From assembly GCF_014199265.1 (NCBI RefSeq), contig NZ_JACIJG010000006.1, positions 186,001 to 250,000 of the forward strand: 64,000 nucleotides of DNA. Reading direction: 5' to 3'. The stretch is from Brucella daejeonensis. Lineage in GTDB: Bacteria; Pseudomonadota; Alphaproteobacteria; Rhizobiales; Rhizobiaceae. The position numbers were made by a program, and so were the translations under genes. This document shows, piece by piece, positions 8,811 to 18,500 of the stretch; the stretch's first letter is position 1; each line of letters begins with the position of its first letter. The notes under the pieces were generated by a model. That model made no database searches. It worked only from the letters and a program-made list of their open reading frames with translations, and was not told the origin of the DNA.

Positions 8811-9068
8811 ATGCCTTGGGTACGGTTCAAAGAGGTTTTCAACTTTCCTGCGACACCTGCCGTCACGCAACGATATCCGGCAGGGTTTACCGGCAACGTC
8901 ACCACTCGATGCGCTGACATGGCGGAAGCTCAAGGAAAAATCGAGCGCATCAACACACCACGCAAGGGCGAGGCTCCGCATGGCGATCAAGGCGACAATT
9001 CAGGGGCGCGAGGCGCTGAACCGGCGGCTTCGCCAGTTGGTGCCAGACGCGGAAAAGAACGCGGCTGA
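8811..9068 (+). CDS. Small phage protein in head-tail joining region
   Basis: An AAGGAG ribosome-binding site lies seven bases before ATG 8811. The first 55 residues (M-P-W-V-R-F-K-E-V-F-N-F, P-A-V-T, N-V-T-T-R-C-A) resemble a short family of uncharacterised proteins at this position in rhizobial prophages. The last 30 residues are low-complexity and overlap the next gene by 89 bases in another frame, so the functional part is probably the N-terminal half. Function unknown. Confidence 0.6.
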   Translation: MPWVRFKEVFNFPATPAVTQRYPAGFTGNVTTRCADMAEAQGKIERINTPRKGEAPHGDQGDNSGARGAEPAASPVGARRGKERG

Positions 9069-9468
9069 AGCAAAGTTGCAGATTGCGAAAGAAGCAGCCA
9101 ACGCCATCGCGGCGAAAGCGCCTATCGGGCCTGCAACTGATCCATTCACCGGCAAGCCGAGACAGGCCGGGAAATACCGGGCCAGCATCCAAGGCGGATT
9201 GCAGCGCGACAATCTGGGAAATATCGGGATCGGTCAGAGCCGCTCCAAAGACCCGGATGCGACCGGCGTCTATGCTGAGTACATCTGGCGCTTTCTCGAA
9301 TTTGGCACCAAGCCGCATATCAATAAGGGCGCAGCACCCGGAACACGTCACCCCGGCACTGCGAAGCAACCGCATATCTTCCCGACATGGCGAGCCATGC
9401 AGCGTAAGGCCAAGCGCCGCGTTCGGGACGCGATCAACAAGGCGGTCAGAAAGGCAAGAGGCAAGTAA
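8980..9468 (+). CDS. Phage tail completion protein, HK97 gp10-like
   Basis: The 162-residue basic protein has the HK97 gp10 hallmarks: an N-terminal R-L-R-Q-L helix, A-P-I-G-P, a central Y-A-x-Y-I-W-R-F-L-E-F-G-T segment and K-P-H-I-N, then the P-H-I-F-P-T-W-R-A C-terminal strand. It caps the tail tube for joining to the head. The start overlaps the small gene upstream; the stop overlaps the next ATG by one base. Confidence 0.85.
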   Translation: MAIKATIQGREALNRRLRQLVPDAEKNAAEAKLQIAKEAANAIAAKAPIGPATDPFTGKPRQAGKYRASIQGGLQRDNLGNIGIGQSRSKDPDATGVYAEYIWRFLEFGTKPHINKGAAPGTRHPGTAKQPHIFPTWRAMQRKAKRRVRDAINKAVRKARGK

Positions 9469-9872
9469 TGGCATCACTCAGCAACAGCTTGCAGGTTGCC
9501 GTCTATAACCGGCTGCTGGCCTTCACTCCGCTGACTGACATCGTGGGATCGGGCGTTTACGACATGTCCACGCTGGAGGCTGCGTATCCGTATGTGACGC
9601 TGGGAGACGAATATAACTTTCAGGACGATGTCACCTGCAAGAAATCCTATCGGGTCTATTTCCAGGTGGACGGATGGTCAGACCATCGCGGCTACAAGGA
9701 AGTGAAAGAGATTGCCCAAGCCGTGAATGACGCGCTCCACGAATATCCGCTGGATGTCGCGGGCTATAGGCTGATCAGTCTTTCACGCATAAAAACCGAG
9801 TATATCCGCCAGCCAGACGGCATCCTGTCCCATTCGGTCAGCGATTTTCTGGCTTACATAGAAGCGCTTTAA
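9468..9872 (+). CDS. Tail completion/terminator protein (DUF3168)
   Basis: The 134-residue product carries the family signature L-Q-V-A-V-Y-N-R-L-L, G-V-Y-D, Y-P-Y-V-T-L-G, a central W-S and the Y-K-E-V-K-E-I-A helix. DUF3168 proteins end the tail tube and contact the connector. Gene order (gp10-like, DUF3168, tail tube) supports the call. Confidence 0.85.
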   Translation: MASLSNSLQVAVYNRLLAFTPLTDIVGSGVYDMSTLEAAYPYVTLGDEYNFQDDVTCKKSYRVYFQVDGWSDHRGYKEVKEIAQAVNDALHEYPLDVAGYRLISLSRIKTEYIRQPDGILSHSVSDFLAYIEAL

Positions 9873-9945
9873 GCGCCGATCCCCTCACAACTTGACGCAA
9901 CTGAACCGGTTCGATGGTCGATCCGGCAATAGAGGACTTTTACCC

Positions 9946-10386
9946 ATGGCTGATGGACAGCAGATTGGCCGCCTTCTCCTGATCAAGATCGGTGACGGCA
10001 ACATTACTCCCGGCCCGGAAACCTTCAAAAACCTTTGCGGCCTGCAAACCACATCCTTCAACATGTCGGCCAATGAGGTTGATACGACCGTTCGCGACTG
10101 CCAGAACCCAGCCGCAACGCCTCAGAAGACGGCAGAACCGGGCATCAAGAACCGCACCTTTACCGGCAATGGCAAGTACATCGCTGGCGCGGATAGCTCG
10201 ACCTTCGTTCAGCACGTGATCGATGCGACCAAGTTCAATGCTCAGGTCAGCGTTCCCGGTATGGGCACGTTCACCGGGCCTTGGTTCGTTTCCGACTATG
10301 AGCTTTCGGGCGAGGATGAAGGCAACATGGATTTCAGCGCTACCTTTGTTGCCGCTGGACCGCTCACCTTCGAAGCAGAGGTATAA
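9946..10386 (+). CDS. Major tail tube protein
   Basis: Start ATG 9946 follows an AGAGGA ribosome-binding site and gives 146 residues; the open frame reaches back to a TTG at 9892, which is less likely. The protein is of the small TP901-1/GTA-like tube class: L-I-K-I-G-D-G, the N-E-V-D-T-T-V-R-D-C strand typical of tube proteins, and G-E-D-E-G-N-M-D-F-S-A-T near the C-terminus. It polymerises into the tail tube. Confidence 0.85.
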   Translation: MADGQQIGRLLLIKIGDGNITPGPETFKNLCGLQTTSFNMSANEVDTTVRDCQNPAATPQKTAEPGIKNRTFTGNGKYIAGADSSTFVQHVIDATKFNAQVSVPGMGTFTGPWFVSDYELSGEDEGNMDFSATFVAAGPLTFEAEV

Positions 10387-10389
10387 TCA

Positions 10390-10740
10390 ATGGCCGAGAA
10401 GGAATTTCCGCTTTCGGTCAACGAAGCACGTGGCGAGGTGGCCTTGTGGGTTGGTGATGTGCCTCTTGTCATCGCCGCCGAAATGGAGGGGCTTTCTGTC
10501 CTCTCCAGTCGGCTTGAATGCAAGTCGCTTCACGACCTTTTCACCCGGCTATCTGCCACGGAAGTATCAGCCACGCGGGCCGCTCTGCCTGCTCTGGCGG
10601 TGAAGGGCAAGGCCGAGGACGCTCTCAAGGTTCTGAAGCTCAAGCACTTCAAGGCCATCGCAGAGGCATTTTCCAAGGCTCTCTCCCATCATTTCGATGA
10701 TGATGAGGGAAACGGCGCAGCCGTCAAGGGGAAGAAGTAG
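10390..10740 (+). CDS. Tail assembly chaperone, short form (gpG-like)
   Basis: A 116-residue acidic-to-basic protein translated from the zero frame. It follows the tail tube and precedes the tape measure, the invariant place of tail assembly chaperones. The GTA-like N-terminus (N-E-A-R-G-E-V, L-E-C-K-S-L) and a helical C-terminus are visible. A GGGAAAC heptamer near the end allows a -1 shift that yields a longer gpGT-like protein, listed separately. Confidence 0.85.
   Translation: MAEKEFPLSVNEARGEVALWVGDVPLVIAAEMEGLSVLSSRLECKSLHDLFTRLSATEVSATRAALPALAVKGKAEDALKVLKLKHFKAIAEAFSKALSHHFDDDEGNGAAVKGKK
10707..10713 (+). other. -1 programmed frameshift slippery heptamer
   Basis: The sequence is G-GGA-AAC with the zero frame reading GGA AAC, a canonical X-XXY-YYZ heptamer (the lambda G-T site is GGGAAAG). 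It lies 25 bases before the zero-frame stop at 10738-10740. A shift here joins directly to an open -1 frame that runs to a stop at 10938. Confidence 0.85.
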
Positions 10741-10940
10741 AGCAACCGCTCCCTTGGCGGCATTGGCAGAAAACCGCCTACGGTGCCCTACGGTGGACGC
10801 CAGACACGTTCTGGCGTTCTACACTCACGGAACTGGTCAACGCGATTGACGGCTACTGTGAGGCCAAAGGCATCAAGAGAAAGAAGTCAGGCGGACCAAC
10901 CGACGGTGAAATGGCGTGGCTGCTGGCGAAGTACGGCTGA
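10713..10940 (+). CDS. Tail assembly chaperone, frameshifted extension (gpT-like part of gpGT)
   Basis: The -1 frame has no start of its own and is read only after the shift at 10707-10713. It encodes 75 residues beginning R-R-S-R-Q-G-E-E, with a well-conserved-looking core P-W-R-H-W-Q-K, R-W-T-P-D-T-F-W, T-E-L-V-N-A-I and a terminal M-A-W-L-L-A-K-Y-G. The W-x-P-x-x-F-W and terminal helix pattern fits small gpT-like domains that recruit the tape measure. The full product would be about 183 residues. The zero-frame stop hides it from simple gene calling. Confidence 0.82.
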   Translation, partial: RRSRQGEEVEQPLPWRHWQKTAYGALRWTPDTFWRSTLTELVNAIDGYCEAKGIKRKKSGGPTDGEMAWLLAKYG

Positions 10941-10941
10941 C

Positions 10942-11205
10942 TTACTTCACATCCTCGCCGCTGACTGCAACCGACGTGGTCTCTTTTCCAATCGAAAACA
11001 TCACGTAGCCGACAAACGGTAGGACCGAAGCCAGCGCGCAGACAACTGCCCATGCTTGGGCGGGGTTGCTTCCAACTGAGTACCTTGGGGCGTTGACCAA
11101 CATTATGACCGAGAAGGCCATCGCAAGCGGCCCAAGGATCAGTAGAGCGGCACCGACCCAGCCAGTCTGGTTCAGTTCAGTCTTCGAACGAACTTCCAAT
11201 CGCAT
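10942..11205 (-). CDS. Two-helix membrane protein on the antisense strand (moron)
   Basis: The 87-residue product has a basic N-terminus, two predicted membrane helices (about 16-36 and 51-72) and a short polar C-tail. Start ATG (11203-11205, minus strand) is preceded by a GGGAGA ribosome-binding site. The gene fills the gap between the chaperone and tape-measure genes but points the other way, so it cannot belong to the late operon. A longer frame running upstream to 11523 overlaps the tape measure and is spurious. The layout is that of a moron, a gene carried for use in the lysogen, for instance for membrane-level exclusion; function not known. Confidence 0.65.
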   Translation of the reverse strand: MRLEVRSKTELNQTGWVGAALLILGPLAMAFSVIMLVNAPRYSVGSNPAQAWAVVCALASVLPFVGYVMFSIGKETTSVAVSGEDVK

Positions 11206-11254
11206 TTCATTCTCCCAAGCCCAAAGTGATGGGTTCTTATAGGACGCCTTTCCC

Positions 11255-13840
11255 ATGGCCGACAAGACAGATGATCTGATTATCAGTATCAGCACCGACA
11301 TGGCGACGGTGCGCCGAAGCCTGAAGAAGCTTGAGGCCGATGTTGCTGCTTCGTCTAGCGGCGTGGTCAAGAAGTTCGAAGCCATGGGCAAAGGCATCGA
11401 TAATTCGATCACCACCGCCATGCAGTCACGCATCAATGAGATGGTCGGGATCGGTACCAAGGCTTCCAAGCAGTGGACCGGCGCGCTTGCCCAGCAGGGT
11501 GCAGAGCTTGAAAAGCTGCGCATGCGTTACAATCCTGTGTTCGCAGCTGTCCGGCAGTATCAGGAAAGCGTCGTGGGCATTCAGCAGGCGCACCGAATTG
11601 GCGCTATCTCTGCTGAAGAAATGACGACAGCTATTCAGCGAGAGCGCAAGGCCACGCTGGATAGTATCGCGGCAATCAAGCAGCGTAATTCTGCCGTTGC
11701 GTCGATGCGTAAGTCCAGTGGACCGGGCAGCTTTCAGACTGCCAACATCGCCGCTCAGTTTCAGGATATCGCCGTCACGTCAGCTATGGGCATGTCGCCT
11801 ATCCAGATCGCACTTCAGCAAGGCACACAGCTTTCCGCCGTCTTTAACGAGATGGGCAAAGGCCGCGACGTTATCAAAGGCATCGGCGCTGCCTTTGCCT
11901 CGATTGTTAGCCCGGTTTCGCTTGTCACAATAGGTGTAATCGCGGCGGGTGCGGCATTGGCTCAATACATTGCGTCAGCCGGAGATGTAAAGACTGCCGA
12001 TGACATAATCAAACAGCATGAGGAGAATATTAAGCGTCTCGGTCCCGCATACGAACAGGCAATCAAAGAGCAGCAGAAGTATGCGACTGAAAGCCCTGCC
12101 GTTGTAGGAATTTCGCTTAAGGATGATCAGAAGCAGGCTATAGAGAAACAGATTAAAGACGCCCGTGCCGCATATGCCGCAATTCTTTCCGGTACATTGG
12201 AAAATGTAGGCGAGGGCGTTATGGGAACCAAAGCGGTTTTCAAACCTGCCGAACAAGCAATTGAGGCGTTTTTTAACTCAGTGCAATCGGGCGCTCCAAA
12301 GGTTGCCGTCTTCCGCGAAGAAATCGGGCGGCTGGCTGAGACAGGGAAGCTGACACAGGATGCAGCAGCAGACCTCCTGAAGTTTACCGATGCGGCATAC
12401 GATAGTGAAAGTCGTCTGGGTAGCGTGTCTGGCGAGGTTGACAGGTACGCTGCTTCTTTTGGCGCGCTACAGGACGCCATAAATCGGGTCAGTTCTGCCA
12501 AAGCGCGAGACGAAGCGCAAAAGCTGTACGAACAGTTCAAGGACGGGAAACTATCTGTTGATGAGCTTCGCAAGGCTCTGGGCGACTTGTCGGCTAATGC
12601 CCCAAACCTGCAAAGTCACGTCGAAGAAATTCTTCGACTGTCGAAGGCGGCGGCCAATGCTAAGGCCGAAATTGACGGCATTTGGAAAGGTGCGCCGGGG
12701 CGGGAAGGTCGGCACATGGGGCCGGGTCTCGATCCGAAGTCATTCAATGACCGTTTCGGTGGAAACCAGGACGCTATTGATGCTCTAGAACGTCAGCGGA
12801 AAGAGCTTGAGAAGAAGCCGAAGCGTACAGCGGAGGATCGAAAGGCCGCGCGCGATGCGAATGCCTACCGCGATCTGGTCAAGTCCGCTCAGGATCGCAT
12901 TGACCAGCTGATGCTGGAAGAGCAGCTTGTCGGCAAGACTGGCGTAGCTGCCGAGTCCATGCGCATGAAACTGGAGCTTCTTCAGCGGGCACAGGACAAG
13001 GGCCGCGCTATCAGCGCAGCCCAACTCCAGCAGATAGAGGGGCTGGCCGACGCTTACGGTAAGGCGGCGGAACGTGTTTCGGCCCTTGCGCTTGCAGAAG
13101 AGCTACGTTTCGAACGCGAGCAGTTGTTCCGCAGCCCGACAGAACAGCGCGTTGCAAGCCAGCTTCGCAATGCCGGGATCAGCCCTGATAGCGAGTATGG
13201 ACAGGCCATTGGCAACCAGATCCGGCTCAATGAACAACTGGCAATCGGTCGGGACCGGGCTTTGGACTTCGCCCAAGGTCTGGCAAACGACATCCTGAAC
13301 AGCGCCGATGCGATGGACATCCTTCGCAACTCGGTCAGCCGGTTAGCGCAGATGCTGATCGAGATGGGAACGAATAGCGCCATCAATGGACTGTTCGCCA
13401 ATCTTGGCGGCGGATTGTTCGGCGGCGGGTTCCAGGCGAATACGACTTTGGGGAACTTCCTCAAGGGGGTACCGGGCTTTGCAACCGGAACAAACGCCGC
13501 TCCGGGCGGCCTCGCTCTGGTCGGTGAACGCGGGCCAGAACTTCTGAACATCCCTCGCGGTGCGCAGGTCATTCCGAATGACATTCTGGGTTCTATCGCA
13601 CGTGGCGGTGTTTCCGCGCCGCGTGTGCCTTCCATTCCGTCGGCTGCAAATTCCAATGGATCGACCGGCGTTCACGTGACGCTCGGATGGTCGAAGGATG
13701 CGGACGGCAATATCGCGCCGATCATTCGCGACGTTTCCCAGCAGACATTCAAGCAGGGGATCAACGCTTATGACCGTGGCGGGGCCGTAAGAACCGCTCG
13801 CGATCTGCGACAGGTCAATCAAAGAGGACTGGTAAAGTAA
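11255..13840 (+). CDS. Phage tail tape measure protein
   Basis: The 861-residue protein is long, mostly helical and lies directly after the chaperone genes. The N-terminal part (residues 1-200) has the A-Q-F-Q-D-I-A-V-T and G-T-Q-L-S-A-V-F segments of lambda-like tape measures; one or two hydrophobic helices follow (about residues 210-240). A coiled-coil centre leads to the C-terminal G-L-A-L-V-G-E-R-G-P-E-L-L motif found near the end of this family. It sets tail length and is ejected during infection. Confidence 0.92.
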   Translation: MADKTDDLIISISTDMATVRRSLKKLEADVAASSSGVVKKFEAMGKGIDNSITTAMQSRINEMVGIGTKASKQWTGALAQQGAELEKLRMRYNPVFAAVRQYQESVVGIQQAHRIGAISAEEMTTAIQRERKATLDSIAAIKQRNSAVASMRKSSGPGSFQTANIAAQFQDIAVTSAMGMSPIQIALQQGTQLSAVFNEMGKGRDVIKGIGAAFASIVSPVSLVTIGVIAAGAALAQYIASAGDVKTADDIIKQHEENIKRLGPAYEQAIKEQQKYATESPAVVGISLKDDQKQAIEKQIKDARAAYAAILSGTLENVGEGVMGTKAVFKPAEQAIEAFFNSVQSGAPKVAVFREEIGRLAETGKLTQDAAADLLKFTDAAYDSESRLGSVSGEVDRYAASFGALQDAINRVSSAKARDEAQKLYEQFKDGKLSVDELRKALGDLSANAPNLQSHVEEILRLSKAAANAKAEIDGIWKGAPGREGRHMGPGLDPKSFNDRFGGNQDAIDALERQRKELEKKPKRTAEDRKAARDANAYRDLVKSAQDRIDQLMLEEQLVGKTGVAAESMRMKLELLQRAQDKGRAISAAQLQQIEGLADAYGKAAERVSALALAEELRFEREQLFRSPTEQRVASQLRNAGISPDSEYGQAIGNQIRLNEQLAIGRDRALDFAQGLANDILNSADAMDILRNSVSRLAQMLIEMGTNSAINGLFANLGGGLFGGGFQANTTLGNFLKGVPGFATGTNAAPGGLALVGERGPELLNIPRGAQVIPNDILGSIARGGVSAPRVPSIPSAANSNGSTGVHVTLGWSKDADGNIAPIIRDVSQQTFKQGINAYDRGGAVRTARDLRQVNQRGLVK

Positions 13841-14451
13841 TGGCTGAAAGTCTTCCTACTGGCCTGAATTATCAGGATACCCCGCTGAAGCTCGTTCGCA
13901 GTGTTTCGTCATCGCGCTACGGGCAGCGGGTCATATCCTTTATCGAGAATGGAGACCCGTTCTGGCAGTGGACAGCGCGCATCATTTCCTTGACGCCAGC
14001 ACAGCGTCAGAAGCTTGAGGCGTTCGTTGATCGCTGTCGGGGCGGTCAGGTGACGGTCCTTTACACACCGAAACATGCTTGCATTCCTCAAGCCTACTGG
14101 GGTGATGCGAACAATCCGGCTATCACCGGCACGGCCTCTCTTGCTGCGATCAATGGCAACACGTTGACCTTTAACGGCGTTGCTATCGGTCTGAAGCTGA
14201 TGGACGGCGACCTGATTGGCTTCTCGATAGGCGATTACAGGTTCATTGCCCGGATCGTAGCTGACGCAACAGCGGCAAGCACAACCTTGCAGGTGAAGAT
14301 CGAGCCTTTCTTGCCGTCCTACATTGGCGTTGGTTCGACAGTTCGTTTCAAGGAGCCTGTCATGAACATGCGGCTTCTGCCGAACAGTCTGGATATCGGT
14401 GAAGGCTTCTATCCAGACGCATCATTCCAGCTTGTGGAGGTGCCCAAGTAA
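13840..14451 (+). CDS. Distal tail / minor tail protein
   Basis: A 203-residue protein whose start overlaps the tape-measure stop by one base. The N-terminus (L-P-T-G-L-N-Y-Q-D, R-Y-G-Q-R-V) and a middle beta-rich part suggest a distal tail (Dit-like or DUF2460-like) component. Its position after the tape measure supports this; exact family uncertain. Confidence 0.65.
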   Translation: MAESLPTGLNYQDTPLKLVRSVSSSRYGQRVISFIENGDPFWQWTARIISLTPAQRQKLEAFVDRCRGGQVTVLYTPKHACIPQAYWGDANNPAITGTASLAAINGNTLTFNGVAIGLKLMDGDLIGFSIGDYRFIARIVADATAASTTLQVKIEPFLPSYIGVGSTVRFKEPVMNMRLLPNSLDIGEGFYPDASFQLVEVPK

Positions 14452-15017
14452 TGGCGTTTCCAGCACGATTGCAGCAGTTGCTTGACGAAGGCAGGGCCAA
14501 GATCGCATCAGCCGCCAAGTTTGAGTTCGGAACCGGTGTTTACGGCTTTTTCTCAGGGAAAGGCAGTCTGGACTATTCCGGGCTGACCTATCACGGCAAT
14601 ACACTGATTGATGTTGAAGAGCCGCGCTATGCGCTCGGAACGGCGGCACAGCCAATTACGATGAAGCTTCCCGCTGCCGCCGACTTCGGTCTGACGCCAG
14701 ATAAGCTCGGCCAGATCGAGCAAGAAGATTACAAGAACCGCCCGGTCACTTTCTACGACTTCTATTTCGATCCGGACACGAACGCTTTCCTCCACGCAGA
14801 ACCGACCTGGCACGGCTATGTCGATACCATCGATCACCGGGAGGAAGGCGAGGAAATCTGGCTGGAAGGACATATCGAGACAGGCGCGGTCGATAATTTC
14901 CGTGAGGGTTATCGGTACGCCTCGCATGAGGATCAGCAGCTGGTTTCACCGGGCGACATGCTTTTCGAGTATGCCGCGAGGATCAAGAATGAATTCTTCA
15001 AAATCAAGTTTGGCTAG
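14451..15017 (+). CDS. Minor tail / baseplate hub-like protein
   Basis: The 188-residue protein has an N-terminal helix (R-L-Q-Q-L-L-D-E-G-R), followed by beta-rich sequence with D-Y-S-G-L-T-Y and W-H-G-Y-V-D-T-I-D segments typical of DUF2163-like hub proteins. It is translationally coupled on both sides: TAATG overlap upstream and a 29-base overlap with the next gene. Family assignment is tentative. Confidence 0.6.
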   Translation: MAFPARLQQLLDEGRAKIASAAKFEFGTGVYGFFSGKGSLDYSGLTYHGNTLIDVEEPRYALGTAAQPITMKLPAAADFGLTPDKLGQIEQEDYKNRPVTFYDFYFDPDTNAFLHAEPTWHGYVDTIDHREEGEEIWLEGHIETGAVDNFREGYRYASHEDQQLVSPGDMLFEYAARIKNEFFKIKFG

Positions 15018-15426
15018 GGTTCACGGTTGGGATCGTGCGCTTGAAGATGTCGCCACAGCCCATATCGGTATCGCCCCGGAATGGGGAAAATCCGATTGTC
15101 TTCTGACCGCTGCTGACGCCATGTTTGCCGTGACGGGCACCGATCCACTGGCCAAGTTCCGCGGCAAGTACAAAACGGAAAAGGGCGCCGCCCGGAAGAT
15201 GCTCCAGAATGGATGCGAGAATGTCCGGGACGTGTTCGAGAAGTATCTTGAGCTTGAACCCGTGAACCGTTTTGCCGCCCGCCGTGGGGATGTCGGCGTG
15301 ATGATCATCAATGGCGAATATACCGCCGGGTTCATTTGTGGGTCCGGTTTTGCGGTCAAGCAGCCGCACGGGCTGACATTCTTCCCGATCACAGAGATCG
15401 AACAAGCCTACAAGGTAGGCGACTGA
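14989..15426 (+). CDS. NlpC/P60-like tail protein (DUF6950 type)
   Basis: Start ATG 14989 with GAGG upstream gives 145 residues. The sequence W-G-K-S-D-C-L-L-T-A-A-D holds a Cys in the position of the NlpC/P60 nucleophile and a downstream R-R-G-D-V-G-V turn is characteristic of the family; no clear catalytic His is obvious. In lambda-like tails the corresponding gpK protein combines this fold with a JAMM domain and helps the tail cross peptidoglycan. Sits directly before the tip protein, as gpK does. Confidence 0.7.
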   Translation: MNSSKSSLARVHGWDRALEDVATAHIGIAPEWGKSDCLLTAADAMFAVTGTDPLAKFRGKYKTEKGAARKMLQNGCENVRDVFEKYLELEPVNRFAARRGDVGVMIINGEYTAGFICGSGFAVKQPHGLTFFPITEIEQAYKVGD

Positions 15427-15504
15427 TCATACTGATAATTCGATGCGCTTAACGGCTCGCAATCGCGGGCCTGTTTTGTTGCGCCTATTCCATGGGATGT
15501 GCTG

Positions 15505-18500
15505 ATGCCATTTCTTGCGCCTATCTTCACCGCTATCGGCGGGCTTGTATCAAGCGTGGCCGCATGGGCCGCGGCAAGCCCGATCCTCGCCGGTATTGCG
15601 CAAACTGCGTTCGGTATCGCGCTCAAATATGCCGTCAATGCGCTGTTTCCTCCCAAGACGCAAAGCCGCGCCTCGGAACTGGAAACGCAGTACGGTGCGA
15701 ATATTCCGCGCTCTGTCATTCTCGGCACCTGCGCAACCGAAGGCCACCATATCTACCGCAACAGCTACGGATCGGGCGGCCGGCAGATACAGGACGTGTT
15801 CGTCCTGTCGAGCTTTCGCATAACGTCCGTGCCGCGTGTTCGTTATAACGGCCAATGGCGCGATCTCGTCCAGCAGGACGCTGACGGCTACTGGCTTGTG
15901 CCGAACGAAGGCACGAGTGGTGACGACCACGATAACGTCAGGGTCAAATTCTACTATGGCACGATGGATCAGCAGGCAGAGCCGACGCTGATCAATGAAG
16001 CCCGTCCCACTGGACGATGGACTGTCAACCATCGTGGTGCCGGTGTTGCCTATGCAATCGTGTTTTCTGAACTGCGCAAGAATGGCGATGGCCTGACCTC
16101 GCCAGCAAAGATTTTATTCGAGGTCGTGGGTGCTCCGCTTTACGACTGGCGCAAGGACAGCACGATGGGCGGTTCTGGTTCCCATCGATGGGACGATCAG
16201 AGCACATGGGAATATTCCGATAACCCCGTGGTGCAGATTTACAATCTGGAGCGTGGTTTTTTCAACGGAACCCAGCGCATGGTTGGCAAGGGTGTTCGTG
16301 CAAGCCGTCTGCCGTTGGCAGAATACACCCAGGCTGCGAACATCTGCGACGAAATCATGTCGGACGGTTCGAAGCGCTATCGTGCCCACGCGATTGCCAA
16401 GGACGGTCCCGGTGCAAACCACGATGCCAATCTGACGCCGATCCTTGAAGCAATGTGCGGTTCGTGGGTTGAACGTGTTGACGGCGAGTTCCCGATTGCT
16501 GGAGCTCCGCAGGCCATTGTCGCAACGATCACGGACAACGATATCAAGCGTGGCGCACCGCTTCGTTTCAGTGCCAAGCGCAAGCGCACGGAACTTATCA
16601 ATACGGTCGCCGCGTCGTACGTCTCGCCGGATGACTTTTACGAGACCAAGGACGCCGCCACGCGCATCGATGCGGGCGCTCTTGCCGAAGATCGTGAAAC
16701 GCTTGCAAGCGCTATTCCCTACGGTGCTGTCACTGACTCTCGCCAGGTGGACCGGCTGGCCGATATCGCCATTCGTGGCGCTCGATATCAGGCGTCGGCC
16801 GAAATCGTCGTGCATCCGAAATTCCTCGACATGATCAAGGAAGGCAGGTGGATACGCTGGAACAGCGCAAAGTATGGTGACCGGACGTTTCAGGTTCTGT
16901 CTCGTCAGCTTGGCGGCATCAATACGGACGGCGCCCGCGATATTGCGATATCGTTGCAGCAGATCAGCAATGGCGTGTTCGATCCCACGGCATATGAGAC
17001 AACCCCGCCGAACATCATCGTTGTGCCGCCACCGCAGTATCTGGCAGAGGTCCAAAACTTCGATGTTATTCCTATCCTCGTGGGTGCTGACGGTCAGGGT
17101 GAACTGCCGGGCGTTCGGCTGCTGTGGGATACGATTGATGACATTTCTGTCGTCGGGGTCGATATCGAGTATTGGCCTGCCAATGATCCGTCTCAGGTAT
17201 TCACGAAGTTTGTGACTTGGGATGTGACCAACGTTCCCATTGTTGAAGGTCTGACTTCGCTGACGGACTGGTTCGTTCGCACCCGCCTGCGCGTCGATAA
17301 TGGTCGCTCGGTCGCGTGGGCGGCGGCTACGCCGTTCACTACGCTTAATGCTCGCGGTGATCAAAGCCCGGTCGATTACGAGGGCTTGGATGATGACCTG
17401 AAAAGCTACCTTGGATGGATCGGGCCGCAAATGCGGGAGATCATCCGGCAAGCGCAGGAACTGGCCACGACCACGGCTGACAACCACAACAGCAACTATG
17501 CTGACCGGCAGGCCATCCGTCGTGAATTGAGCAGTTCGTTCGGTACGGCGCAAGCGCAGTGGCAGGAGGATATCTTCGTCGCAACGGGGCCGAATAGTGC
17601 GATCGGTCAGCAGTTGACCCGGATCAACGCCCAGCTATGGGATAATACCGGTGCCAGCATTATCCAGTTGCTGCAAGTCCGTGTTGACGGTGTAGAAGAT
17701 GATGTGGCAGCGCAAGCAGAAGCCATTACGCAACTGACATCTACCGTTAATGATGTCAGCGCTAGTGCGACATTCCGCATGGGAACCTATGTGTCACCCA
17801 GTGGCTGGAATTCCCGCATCGGCATGGAAGTTAGAGGCGGTATTGCCGATAGCTACAAGAGCGCCGGGTTGTTCCTCGATGTGAATTCGACGCAAGGCCG
17901 CGTCGTCATGATCGCAGACCAGATCGTGTTCTCAAATGGCACTCAGTATTTCAAGCCATTCGTCATCCAGAACAATGTCATGTACGGCGAAGGCTTCGTC
18001 ATGGACTGGGCGAAGATCGTCAACGTGTCGATTGGCACAGCCCAAATTGCGAATGCCGCTATCACGTCTGCGAAGATCGGTGACCTTCAGGTAAAAACCA
18101 GCAATCTCGATTTTCACAACGTCACTCAAGATTATCAATCTAGCGGTAGCTTTCCGAGCAGTGGTTCCACAACAACGTCGTATGTAACAATTGCAACGAT
18201 GGTAACTAATAACCCGCAAGCCGGAACGGCTTTCGCAGAAATTCGATCTTCCGCCAATTTCCAATCATCTATACCCGGAAGTGGTGGTTTTTCCGCTGTA
18301 CAATTGAGATTTATCAATTTGACAACCGGAAGCGAATTTATTGCTGCGGATGACGGGGCCAGTAGAAGCAGTTCGGGAAGTGTTTCATTTAGTGTTTCGT
18401 GCGACGGCTTATTTATTGATCCTTCTGCCGTGCAAGGTAACAACACTTACGCTATTCAAGCACGAACAGTTTCCGGTTCTTCTGGAACTCCAAATTACCA

